7,633 bases of DNA from Pseudomonadaceae bacterium UBA5811 (GTDB lineage: Bacteria; Pseudomonadota; Gammaproteobacteria; Pseudomonadales; Pseudomonadaceae), in the NCBI GenBank assembly GCA_002417905.1, contig DIDB01000026.1, forward strand, positions 1 to 7,633, given 5' to 3'. Below, piece after piece: positions 1 through 7,062 of this stretch. Every line of letters starts with the position of its first letter. Positions within the stretch are counted from its first letter, which is position 1. The translations under genes and the position numbers were made by a program. The notes below the pieces were generated by a model. It ran no database searches, had not been told where the DNA came from, and saw nothing but the letters and a program-made list of their open reading frames with translations.

Positions 1-1291
1 CGATCCGCTGGCGCTGGCCGCCAGAGAACTCATGGGGATAGCGATGCCGGGTTTCCGGGTCCAGTCCCACTTCCTGCAGGGCGGCCATGATGGCCTGCTC
101 CTGTTCCTGGCGGTTGCCAATCCGGTGAATCTGCAGGCCCTCGCCGACAATCTGTCCAATGGGCATCCGGGGGCTGAGACTGCCAAAGGGGTCTTGGAAC
201 ACCACCTGCATTTCCCGGCGCAGGGGCCGGAGTCTGGTCTGGCTCAGGCCTTCCAGTGCCTGGCCCTGGAAACGGATTTCACCCTGGCTGGCGATCAGGC
301 GCAAAATGGCCAGCCCCAGGGTGGTCTTGCCGGAGCCGCTTTCACCCACAATGCCCAGGGTCTGCCCCTTGGGCAGGCTAAAGCTGACGCCATCAACTGC
401 CTTGATATAGTCCACGGTCTGCCGCAGCAGGCCTTTTTTGACGGGAAACCAGACCCGCAGGTCTTTCAGCTCCAGCAGTGGGCTGGCCGGTTCAGCCGGG
501 ACAGGCCCGCCCGAAGGCCGGGCCGCCAGCAGTTGCCTGGTGTAGGGATGCCGGGGATGGCTGAACAGGGCTTCGGTGTTGTTCTGTTCAACAATCCGGC
601 CCTGCTGCATGACGCAGACCCGGTGGGCGATGCGCCGGACCAGATTCAGGTCATGACTGATCAGCAGCAGGGCCATGCCCAGCTGGCGCTGCAGCCGTTG
701 CAGCAGCTCAAGGATTTTTTGCTGGACAGTGACATCCAGTGCGGTGGTTGGCTCGTCGGCAATCAGCAGTTCCGGCTCGTTGGCCAGCGCCATGGCAATC
801 ATTACCCGCTGGCGCTGGCCCCCGGACAGCTCATGGGGATAGGCCCTGATCTGCCGGGCCGGATCACGGATACCCACCAGCTCCAGCAGCTCCAGGGTTC
901 GGGCAGTGGCGTCTTTCGGAGTCAGCCCGCGGTGTAGCGTCAGGACTTCGTTGATCTGGCGGCCTACGGTATGCAGCGGGTTCAGGGAGGTCATGGGCTC
1001 CTGGAAGACCATGGCAATCCGGTTGCCACGCAGCTGCTGCAGCGTTTTTTCGCTGGACTGGAGCAGGTCTTCCCCGTTACGCAGGATCGATCCGGTCAGA
1101 TAATGGGCGGGTGGTGAGGGCAACAGGCGCAACATGGCATGGGCGGTTACCGATTTTCCCGAGCCGCTTTCGCCGACCAGCGCCAGGGTTTCTCCCCGGC
1201 GGATTACAAAGCTGATGTCGTCAACCACCCGACGGGGCGGCTGGCCGAATCCGATGCCCAGATTGCGGACTTCGATCAGGGTTTCGCTCAT
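1..1291 (-). CDS. yejF: YejF-type peptide ABC transporter ATPase, two fused ATP-binding domains (3' end cut by window)
   Basis: This is the cytoplasmic ATPase that powers the YejABEF importer. The first 430 codons are visible; E. coli YejF has about 529, so roughly 100 residues lie beyond the left edge. The first ATP-binding domain has Walker A GESGSGKS (residues 40-47), Q-loop VFQEP (95-99), signature LSGGQ (155-159), Walker B LLIADEP (175-181) and switch His213. An oligopeptide-transporter type HPRHPY segment follows (245-250). The second domain has Walker A GESGSGKT (316-323), Q-loop VFQDP (364-368) and signature FSGGQ (422-426); its Walker B and switch His are off-window. All visible catalytic motifs are intact. 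The ATG overlaps the yejE stop as ATGA, with AAGGA seven bases upstream, so the start is secure. The family is certain; the yejF identity rests on yejABE beside it. Confidence 0.95.
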   Translation of the reverse strand, partial: MSETLIEVRNLGIGFGQPPRRVVDDISFVIRRGETLALVGESGSGKSVTAHAMLRLLPSPPAHYLTGSILRNGEDLLQSSEKTLQQLRGNRIAMVFQEPMTSLNPLHTVGRQINEVLTLHRGLTPKDATARTLELLELVGIRDPARQIRAYPHELSGGQRQRVMIAMALANEPELLIADEPTTALDVTVQQKILELLQRLQRQLGMALLLISHDLNLVRRIAHRVCVMQQGRIVEQNNTEALFSHPRHPYTRQLLAARPSGGPVPAEPASPLLELKDLRVWFPVKKGLLRQTVDYIKAVDGVSFSLPKGQTLGIVGESGSGKTTLGLAILRLIASQGEIRFQGQALEGLSQTRLRPLRREMQVVFQDPFGSLSPRMPIGQIVGEGLQIHRIGNRQEQEQAIMAALQEVGLDPETRHRYPHEFSGGQRQRI

Positions 1292-2313
1292 GCGGTTTTC
1301 CTTGGGTCGAAGGCATCGCGGGCGGCCTCACCGATAAAGACCAGCAGGGTCAGGGTCAGGGACAGTACCACAAATGCAGTGATTCCCAGCCAGGGGGCCT
1401 GCAGGTTGCTCTTGCCCTGGGCGACCAGTTCCCCGAGTGAGGGTTCGCCTGGGGGCAGGCCAAAACCGAGAAAATCCAGGGCCGTGAGTGTGCCAATGGC
1501 TCCGGTCAGGACGAAGGGCACAAAGGTCAGGGTTGATACCATGGCATTGGGCAGGATATGCCGGAACATGATCGCGCCATTGCGCATGCCCAGTGCCCGG
1601 GCGGCCCGTACGTACTCCAGATTGCGGCCCCGCAGGAACTCGGCCCGCACCACGTCCACCAGGGTCATCCAGGAGAACAGCAGCATGATCCCCAGCAGCC
1701 ACCAGAAATCGGGCTGGACAAAGCTGGCCAGAATGATCAGCAGATAAAGCACCGGCAGGCCGGACCAGATTTCCTGCAGGCGCTGCCCGGCCAGATCGAC
1801 CCAGCCACCGTAATACCCCTGCAGGGCTCCGGCCAGGATGCCAATCAGGCTGCTGACCAGGGTCAGGGCCAGGGCAAACAGGATGGAAACCCGGAAGCCA
1901 TAGATCACCCGGGCCAGCACATCCCGCCCCTGGTCATCAGTGCCCAGCCAGTTGCTCAGGCTGGGTGGCGAGGGGGCCGGGACCTGCAGTTCATAGTTCA
2001 GGCTGGCGTAGCTGAACGGAACGGGCGGCCACAGCATCCAGCCCTCCCTGGCAGCGATCAGTTGCTGGATATAGGGGCTTTTGTAATTGGCCTGCAGGGG
2101 AAACTCGCCGCCAAAAACGGTTTCCGGATAACGCTTGAAGGCCGGGAAATACCAGCCACCATCATAATGCACCACCAGTGGCCGGTCATTGGCAATCAGC
2201 TCGGCCCCCAGGCTGAGGGTAAACAGCCCCAGAAAGATCCACAGTGACCACCAGCCACGCCGGTTGGCCCTGAACAGCGCCAGCCGGCGCTGGTTGATAG
2301 GGGATAGCTGCAT
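1288..2313 (-). CDS. yejE: YejE-type peptide ABC transporter permease (DppC/OppC family)
   Basis: This is one of the two inner-membrane permeases of the YejABEF importer. With the ATG at 2313 the protein is 341 residues, the same length as E. coli YejE, and begins MQLSPINQRR. A longer frame from 2340 would add nine residues, but the 2313 start has GGGAG seven bases upstream. Residues 21-40 form a first membrane helix. A periplasmic stretch follows, ending in the OppC/DppC hallmark GTDDQGRDVLAR (124-135). Further hydrophobic segments lie near 142-165, 185-200, 205-222, 258-280 and 305-328. The EAA-type cytoplasmic loop that docks on the ATPase is at about 236-258 (ARALG ... RHILPNAM). The C-terminus GEAARDAFDPRK is typical of the family. 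One base separates its start from the yejB stop, and its own stop overlaps yejF. It looks intact. Confidence 0.95.
   Translation of the reverse strand: MQLSPINQRRLALFRANRRGWWSLWIFLGLFTLSLGAELIANDRPLVVHYDGGWYFPAFKRYPETVFGGEFPLQANYKSPYIQQLIAAREGWMLWPPVPFSYASLNYELQVPAPSPPSLSNWLGTDDQGRDVLARVIYGFRVSILFALALTLVSSLIGILAGALQGYYGGWVDLAGQRLQEIWSGLPVLYLLIILASFVQPDFWWLLGIMLLFSWMTLVDVVRAEFLRGRNLEYVRAARALGMRNGAIMFRHILPNAMVSTLTFVPFVLTGAIGTLTALDFLGFGLPPGEPSLGELVAQGKSNLQAPWLGITAFVVLSLTLTLLVFIGEAARDAFDPRKTA
1299..1303 (-). promoter_or_regulatory. Ribosome binding site of yejF
   Basis: AAGGA on the minus strand, inside the last codons of yejE, seven bases before the yejF ATG at 1291. It supports the overlapping ATGA start and translational coupling to yejE. 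Confidence 0.75.
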
Positions 2314-2314
2314 C

Positions 2315-3391
2315 TCAGTTCTCCCGGCTGTCAAAGTCAATGCGCGGGTCCACCAGGGTATAGGTCAGGTCTCCGGCCAGCTTGACCAGAAGTCCCAGCA
2401 GGGTGAACAGGAACAGCATGCCGAACACGACCGGGTAGTCCCGGTTGACGGCTGACTCGAAACTGAGCAGCCCGAGGCCATCCAGCGAAAAAATAACCTC
2501 GATCAGCAGGGATCCGGTAAAGAACATGCCGATAAAGGCTGCCGGGAAGCCGGCAATGATGATCAGCATGGCATTGCGGAACACATGGCCATACAGTACC
2601 TGGTTCCAGCTCAGGCCCTTGGCCTTGGCGGTAATCACATACTGTTTGCCGATTTCATCCAGGAAGCTGTTTTTGGTCAGCAGGGTCAGGGTCGCGAAAT
2701 TGCCGATGACCAGCGCGGTAACCGGCAGGGCCAGATGCCAGAAGTAGTCAAGAATCTTTCCGACCAGGCTGAGACTGTCGAAGTCCGGTGAGGTCAGGCC
2801 GCGCAGCGGGAACCAGTTCCAGTAGCTGCCACCGGCAAAGAGCACGATCAGCAGGATGGCAAACAGGAAGGCCGGGATGGCGTACCCCACGATGATCAGG
2901 CTGCTGGTCCAGATGTCAAAGGCACTGCCATGCCGGGTGGCCTTGGCAATACCCAGCGGGATGGAGACCAGATACATGATCAGGGTGCTCCAGAAGCCAA
3001 GGGAGATGGAGACTGGCATTTTCTCCAGGATCAGGTCGGTCACCCTGGCGTCCCGGAAAAAGCTCTCGCCAAAGTCCAGCCGCAAATAATTGCTCAGCAT
3101 CAGCCAGAAACGTTCCGGGGCCGGTTTGTCGAAGCCGTACTGGCGCTCGATTTCTGCCACTAGGTCCGGGTCAAGGCCCTGTGCCCCCCGGTAACTGTTG
3201 TTGCCGGAACTGACTTCATGGCCACTGCCGCTGATGCGGCTGCTGGTGCCGCCTTCGATACCTTCCAGCCGGGCAATGGCCTGCTCGACCGGGCCGCCCG
3301 GTGCTGCCTGGATGATGATGAAGTTGATCAGCAGGATGCCGAACAGGGTGGGGATGATTAGCAGCAGGCGGCGCAGGATATAGGTCAGCAT
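2315..3391 (-). CDS. yejB: YejB-type peptide ABC transporter permease (DppB/OppB family)
   Basis: This is the second inner-membrane permease of the importer, pairing with YejE. I start it at the ATG at 3391 (358 residues, [14 protein letters not shown]), which matches the usual OppB/DppB N-terminus with its first helix at about 7-28. An in-frame ATG at 3433 would add 14 residues ([14 protein letters not shown]) that look like read-through of the end of yejA. A Gly/Ser-rich periplasmic loop (about 45-70) precedes [18 protein letters not shown] (73-90), conserved in YejB. Other membrane segments lie near 128-149, 163-187, 216-236, 272-292 and 320-342. The EAA-type loop is AKAKG ... HVFRNAM (255-275). 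The protein ends TLVDPRIDF, as in E. coli YejB (364 residues). Its start overlaps the yejA stop as TGATG. No damage is visible. Confidence 0.94.
   Translation of the reverse strand: MLTYILRRLLLIIPTLFGILLINFIIIQAAPGGPVEQAIARLEGIEGGTSSRISGSGHEVSSGNNSYRGAQGLDPDLVAEIERQYGFDKPAPERFWLMLSNYLRLDFGESFFRDARVTDLILEKMPVSISLGFWSTLIMYLVSIPLGIAKATRHGSAFDIWTSSLIIVGYAIPAFLFAILLIVLFAGGSYWNWFPLRGLTSPDFDSLSLVGKILDYFWHLALPVTALVIGNFATLTLLTKNSFLDEIGKQYVITAKAKGLSWNQVLYGHVFRNAMLIIIAGFPAAFIGMFFTGSLLIEVIFSLDGLGLLSFESAVNRDYPVVFGMLFLFTLLGLLVKLAGDLTYTLVDPRIDFDSREN
2321..2325 (-). promoter_or_regulatory. Ribosome binding site that fixes the yejE start
   Basis: GGGAG on the minus strand, within the last codons of yejB, seven bases before the ATG at 2313. 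It argues for the 341-residue YejE rather than the 350-residue version from 2340, which would begin inside yejB. Confidence 0.75.
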
Positions 3392-5241
3392 CAATTCTCC
3401 GGGACATGCCGGGCAGGTACTGGCGCCTGCCACCAGCTCATCAGGCCGACATCATAATCGGGAGTGACCTGCGGGTGCTGCAGGCTTTGCCAGTAGGCTG
3501 TCCGCCAGGTTTTGATGTACCAGTTGGGCAGCACGTAATACCCCCAGAGCAGTACCCGGTCGAGGGCCCGGGTCCGGCTGACCAGCGCCTGGCGCGAGTC
3601 GGACCGGACCAGCTGTTCCACCAGCTGGTCAACGGCCGGATCTTTCAGGCCGATCAGATTGCGGCTGCCCGGGTTGTCCGCGTTGACCGAGCTCCAGTAT
3701 TCCCGCTGTTCGTTGCCGGGGGAGCTGGACTGGGCAAAGCCGTAGACAATCAGGTCAAAATCGCGGGAGCGCAGCCGGTTGACGTACTGGGAAATGTCCA
3801 CCCGGCGGATATCCAGCTGGATGCCCAGATCGGCCAGGTTGCGTTTGTAAGGCAGCAGGACCCGCTCGAAGTCGGGTTGCAGCAGCAGGAACTCCAGGCG
3901 GAGCGGCTCACCCCGGGCATTGACCATCCGGTCGTTTTCAATTTTCCAGCCGGCTTCAGTCAGCAGCTGCCAGGCTTCGCGCTGGCGGTTGCGGATAATG
4001 CCGCTGCCATCATTGACCGGCAGGCTGAAAGGCTTCTCGAAAACTTCGGCCGGGAGCTGGCCACGCAGGGGCTCAAGAAGTGCCTGCTCTTCCGGGCCGG
4101 GCAGGCCACGGGCCGCCAGCTCCGAGTTGTCAAAGTAGCTGCGGGTCCGGGTATAGGCGTTATTGAACAGCCGCTGGTTGGTCCATTCGAAATCAAACAG
4201 CAGGGTCAGCGCCTGACGGACCCGGCGGTCCTGCAGGATTGGCCGGCGGATATTGAAGACAAAACCCTGCATGCCGGTCGGGTTGTGGTTGGGAATTTCT
4301 TCCCGGATGATCCGGCCCTCCCGTACGGCGTCAATGTCATAGGCGGTGGCCCAGTTCTTGGCGCTGATTTCCTGCCAGTAATCAAACTGCCCGGCCTTGA
4401 AAGCCTGCAGGGCCACATTGCTGTCCAGGTAGTAGTCGTAAACCAGCTGGTCAAAGTTGTTGAAGCCCCGGTTGACTGGCAGGTCCTTGCCCCAGTAATC
4501 AGCGACCCGCTGGTAACGGATGGACTGGCCGGGGCGTATCTGGTCAATCCGGTAGGGACCGCTGCCCAGCGGAGCTTCCAGGCTGCCAGTGCTGAAGTCG
4601 CGGTTTTTCCACCAGTGTTCGGGCAGCACGGGCAGCTGGCCGATGATCAGCGGCAGCTCCCGGTTGCCCCGGTGGCGGAAATCAAAGCGTATCTGGTGCG
4701 GCGATTCGACAACAGCCTCCCGGACATCTGCATAGTAGGCCCGGTACTGGGGGGCACCCTGACTCATCAATGTTTTGAAGGTAAAGGCCACATCGCGGGC
4801 CGTTACCGGGTGTCCATCGTGAAAGCGGGCCTCCGGGCGCAGATAGAAACGTACCCAGCTGTTATCCGGGGCCCGCTCGATTTTTTCTGCCAGCAGGCCA
4901 TAAACACTGAATGGCTCGTCCAGGCTCTGGGTGGTCAGGGTGTCATAGATCAGGCCCAGTCCTTCAGCGGCGACGCCCTTGCTGATAAAGCCATTCAGTG
5001 TGTCGAAGCTGCCGATGCTGGCCTGGCGCAGGGTTCCGCCCTTGGGAGCATCTGGCCGGGCATAGGCAAAGTGCTGGAAGCTGGCGGCATATCTGGGCGG
5101 TTCGCCATACAGGGTCAGGGCATGTTCGGGCGCTGCGGTTACTGCGGGAGCCAGCAGGAGCAGCAGCAGAAAAACAGGCATCATGGCCGGAGATATTCCG
5201 GGTCGTTCGGGTGCGGTGGTGTACAGGTGGAAAAGGTGCAT
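3391..5241 (-). CDS. yejA: YejA-type periplasmic peptide-binding protein (SBP_bac_5 family)
   Basis: This extracytoplasmic solute-binding protein captures the substrate for the YejBEF membrane complex. It has 616 residues; E. coli YejA has about 604. A signal sequence core is at 22-33 ([12 protein letters not shown]), with likely cleavage near 36-37, so the mature protein starts around [14 protein letters not shown]. Family landmarks include [15 protein letters not shown] (58-72), [18 protein letters not shown] (138-155), GSGPYRI (227-232), [12 protein letters not shown] (248-259), [17 protein letters not shown] (268-284), [18 protein letters not shown] (328-345), LRSRDFDL (490-497) and [18 protein letters not shown] (558-575). 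There is no lipobox, so it should be soluble in the periplasm. The start is uncertain: ATG codons at 5241, 5184 and 5181 all lack a clear ribosome binding site. The two inner ones give a short signal peptide without an N-terminal positive charge. It is the first yej gene after the mltD gap, and only one binding-protein gene is present. Confidence 0.94.
   Translation of the reverse strand: MHLFHLYTTAPERPGISPAMMPVFLLLLLLAPAVTAAPEHALTLYGEPPRYAASFQHFAYARPDAPKGGTLRQASIGSFDTLNGFISKGVAAEGLGLIYDTLTTQSLDEPFSVYGLLAEKIERAPDNSWVRFYLRPEARFHDGHPVTARDVAFTFKTLMSQGAPQYRAYYADVREAVVESPHQIRFDFRHRGNRELPLIIGQLPVLPEHWWKNRDFSTGSLEAPLGSGPYRIDQIRPGQSIRYQRVADYWGKDLPVNRGFNNFDQLVYDYYLDSNVALQAFKAGQFDYWQEISAKNWATAYDIDAVREGRIIREEIPNHNPTGMQGFVFNIRRPILQDRRVRQALTLLFDFEWTNQRLFNNAYTRTRSYFDNSELAARGLPGPEEQALLEPLRGQLPAEVFEKPFSLPVNDGSGIIRNRQREAWQLLTEAGWKIENDRMVNARGEPLRLEFLLLQPDFERVLLPYKRNLADLGIQLDIRRVDISQYVNRLRSRDFDLIVYGFAQSSSPGNEQREYWSSVNADNPGSRNLIGLKDPAVDQLVEQLVRSDSRQALVSRTRALDRVLLWGYYVLPNWYIKTWRTAYWQSLQHPQVTPDYDVGLMSWWQAPVPARHVPEN
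3396..3400 (-). promoter_or_regulatory. Ribosome binding site that fixes the yejB start
   Basis: GGAGA on the minus strand, ending four bases before the ATG at 3391 and lying in the last codons of yejA. It favours the 358-residue YejB over the longer frame starting at 3433, and it suggests that ribosomes finishing yejA reinitiate on yejB. Confidence 0.7.
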
Positions 5242-5302
5242 TGCGGAGGGGTCCGGTTCCGGAGACAGTCACCGTCTGGCAGGGGTTCTACAGTAGCAGT
5301 TT

Positions 5303-5331
5303 GCCTGCCGGGCCAAAAGGGCCCGGCAGGC
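5303..5331 (-). terminator. Perfect 12-bp hairpin between mltD and yejA, weak or non-canonical terminator
   Basis: Arms 5303-5314 (GCCTGCCGGGCC on the plus strand) and 5320-5331 (its exact reverse complement) enclose a five-base loop. It begins seven bases past the mltD TAA. On the minus-strand transcript the stem is followed by AAACTG, and on the plus strand by CGCCAC, so neither side has the U-tract of a classical intrinsic terminator. It could be a weak terminator, a 3'-end stabiliser protecting mltD mRNA from exonucleases, or a device lowering yejABEF read-through. The hairpin is certain; its job is inferred. Confidence 0.45.
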
Positions 5332-5337
5332 CGCCAC

Positions 5338-6966
5338 TTACAGCAGATGGAGTGTCAGCATCTGGCCGGGCTGCAGCTCGCGGCTGCTGGGATTCCAGCG
5401 CTTGAGGGCCTTGACCTGTACATTGAAACGTCTGGCGATGTCGTTCAGGGAATCACCCGCCTTGACCTTGTAATAGGTCACGGAGACCCGGCTGCTGTCC
5501 AGCCGGGCCGGAGCCGGACTGCTGCTGGACAGGCTGGCAACGGTAGCCGGCTCGGGTGCCTGCAGCTGCAGGACCTGGCCCGACTTGACCGTGTTACCGG
5601 CCAGCCGGTTCCAGCGTTGCAGGCTGGCGACCGGGAGCTGGTATTTCTCGGCAATGGCCCAGAGCGTTTCGCCGGCCCGGACTTTATGGGTTGCCGGGGT
5701 TTTCCGGCTGGACGCAGCAGGCATGGCCGCACTGGCTACCGTGGTGTGGGCTGGCTGCCCGCTGGCCGTGCCAGGAATGGTCAGCTGCTGGCCCGGTTTG
5801 ACTTGCTGCGAACGCAGCCGGTTGCTGCTGACCAGGCTGGCCAGGGTTACCTCATAACGCCGGGCAATGCTGCTCAGGGTATCACCGCGCTGTACCCGGT
5901 AGGTGCGATTCCTGGCGGGGGCAGAAACGGCTGCGGGCTCCGGTGCTGGCGGAACTTCCCGGAGGCTGGCCAGATTGGCCGCCAGCATCTGGGCCTTTTC
6001 TGCCGGAACCAGCAGCGGGGTAGGGCCTGCGGGGACTACCCGGTGCTTGAATGCCGGGTTCAGGAGAAAAAGCTCCTCTTCATCCAGATCAACCAGCTGG
6101 GCCACATGGGCCAGCGGCACGCGCTTGTTCAGTACCACGGACTCGAAATAGGGTTCGTTGGCCACCGGGCTGAGTGTAATGCCGTAGTTGGCCGGAGACA
6201 TGACCAGCTGGGATACGGCCAGCAGCTTGGGCACGTAATTGCGGGTTTCCTCGGGGAGTGGCAGGTTCCAGAAATCGGTAGGCAGGCCTTTTTGCTCGTT
6301 CCGTTCGATGGCCCGGCTGACGGTGCCTTCTCCGGCATTGTAGGCCGCGATAGCCAGCAGCCAGTCCCCGCCAAAATATTCATGCAGGTAACTCAGGTAG
6401 CGCAGGGCTGCGTTGGTTGAGGCAGTGACATCCCGCCGGCCATCATAGGTGCTGGTCTGCTGCAGGTTGTAATAGCGGCCGGTCGCCGGAACAAACTGCC
6501 AGAGCCCGACGGCATGGGCCGGTGAATAGGCCAGCGGGTTATAGGCACTCTCGATGATGGGCAGCAAGGCCAGCTCCAGCGGCATGTCCTTTTCTTCAAG
6601 CCGCTCGACAATGTAATGGATATAGGGCGCGCTACGTTCGCTGGCAATCTCCACGGTGGCCGAATGGCTGGCGAACAGCCGGCGGTGATAGTCCACCCGC
6701 GTATTGCTCCGGGCCAGATCCTGCAGCTGGAAGCCATCACGGATGCGGGCCCAGATATCCTGGTAATGGGTTACGCTGTCCGCTCCTTCTTTCCACATCT
6801 GTGGCTGGCGCAGCGGTTTGTGCTGGACCAGCTCATCCCCCTTCTTGTGCCGGGCCGTGTCGTGGCTCTGGCACCCGGCCAGGGCAATGCAGAATGCGAT
6901 GGCCAGGGCTGGTCCTGCGGCTGCCCGGGCGGCAGGAGCACAGCGCTTTTTGGGGGAGGATGACAT
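5338..6966 (-). CDS. mltD: Membrane-bound lytic murein transglycosylase D with three LysM repeats
   Basis: The enzyme cleaves the MurNAc-GlcNAc bond in peptidoglycan non-hydrolytically, leaving 1,6-anhydroMurNAc ends. It acts in the periplasm, anchored to the outer membrane. The N-terminus is a lipoprotein signal with basic start KKRC, hydrophobic 19-30 and lipobox LAGC (29-32); Gln at +2 predicts outer-membrane sorting. The SLT domain spans about 115-255, with catalytic Glu139 in PIIESAYNP, then AVGLWQFVPATGRYY (152-166), AIAAYNAGEG (205-214) and NYVPKLLA (243-250). Three LysM peptidoglycan-binding repeats follow: about 355-398 (YRVQRGDTL), 427-469 (HKVRAGETL) and 498-541 (YKVKAGDSL), separated by Ala/Pro/Ser linkers. 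At 542 residues it exceeds E. coli MltD (452, two LysM). The ribosome binding site is weak (GGGA, 11 bases upstream), but no other start keeps the lipobox. A promoter lies just upstream. Confidence 0.97.
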   Translation of the reverse strand: MSSSPKKRCAPAARAAAGPALAIAFCIALAGCQSHDTARHKKGDELVQHKPLRQPQMWKEGADSVTHYQDIWARIRDGFQLQDLARSNTRVDYHRRLFASHSATVEIASERSAPYIHYIVERLEEKDMPLELALLPIIESAYNPLAYSPAHAVGLWQFVPATGRYYNLQQTSTYDGRRDVTASTNAALRYLSYLHEYFGGDWLLAIAAYNAGEGTVSRAIERNEQKGLPTDFWNLPLPEETRNYVPKLLAVSQLVMSPANYGITLSPVANEPYFESVVLNKRVPLAHVAQLVDLDEEELFLLNPAFKHRVVPAGPTPLLVPAEKAQMLAANLASLREVPPAPEPAAVSAPARNRTYRVQRGDTLSSIARRYEVTLASLVSSNRLRSQQVKPGQQLTIPGTASGQPAHTTVASAAMPAASSRKTPATHKVRAGETLWAIAEKYQLPVASLQRWNRLAGNTVKSGQVLQLQAPEPATVASLSSSSPAPARLDSSRVSVTYYKVKAGDSLNDIARRFNVQVKALKRWNPSSRELQPGQMLTLHLL

Positions 6967-6999
6967 TGGCAGAGATTTCCCGGATGGATTTTGGGGGCG

Positions 7000-7029
7000 A
7001 TTCTAGGAACCAGACTCTGGCAGGGTCAA
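7000..7029 (-). promoter_or_regulatory. Predicted sigma70-type promoter of mltD
   Basis: On the minus strand a -35 box TTGACC (7029-7024) and a -10 box TAGAAT (7005-7000) are separated by 18 bases. Each box matches five of six consensus positions. Transcription would start around 6993, giving a leader of roughly 27 bases before the mltD ATG at 6966. The spacer contains an 11-bp palindrome, CCAGA-n-TCTGG (7010-7020), which could be a protein-binding site or chance. It implies that mltD can be transcribed independently of gloB. It is predicted from sequence only. Confidence 0.6.
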
Positions 7030-7062
7030 GATCAGGAATGGTTTTCATCCATGAGCGGCTGC

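Noticed and set aside
1..841. Near-identical DNA segments at 6-40 and 806-841
   Set aside because: They encode the paired signature motifs YPHE(F/L)SGGQRQR of the two ATPase halves of YejF. The similarity is ancient domain duplication under protein constraint.
32..937. Plus-strand open frame of 301 codons opposite yejF
   Set aside because: It is codon-register antisense of a clear two-domain ATPase whose motifs are all intact on the minus strand. The same codon-avoidance explanation applies, as it does for 1558-2247 opposite yejE.
1345..1362. Tandem CAGGGT-like hexamers, with similar CAGGGTCAGG words scattered through the window
   Set aside because: On the coding strand these read CTG ACC CTG (Leu-Thr-Leu), preferred codons in membrane helices and elsewhere. 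There are no regular spacers or non-coding copies, so this is not a repeat element.
5252..5263. Palindrome-like TCCGG-TT-CCGGA upstream of yejA
   Set aside because: The arms are five bases with a two-base loop, which is expected by chance in GC-rich DNA, and it cannot be tied to a known operator.
5285..5320. Possible promoter for yejA (TTGGCC, 18 bases, TGTAGA on the minus strand)
   Set aside because: Both boxes match consensus poorly and the -35 would sit in the hairpin, so I cannot support it over read-through from mltD.
3406..6420. Plus-strand open frame of about 1004 codons opposite yejA and mltD
   Set aside because: It is exactly in codon register with yejA and mltD, which share one frame, so it stays open because those genes avoid TTA, CTA and TCA codons. 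It ends precisely opposite a TCA Ser codon (Ser183 of mltD). The translation shows no recognisable domain.
6833..7048. Minus-strand 71-codon frame starting in the gloB-mltD gap
   Set aside because: It runs out of frame into the start of mltD, has no ribosome binding site, and its ATG lies upstream of the predicted promoter, so the mltD transcript would not include it.
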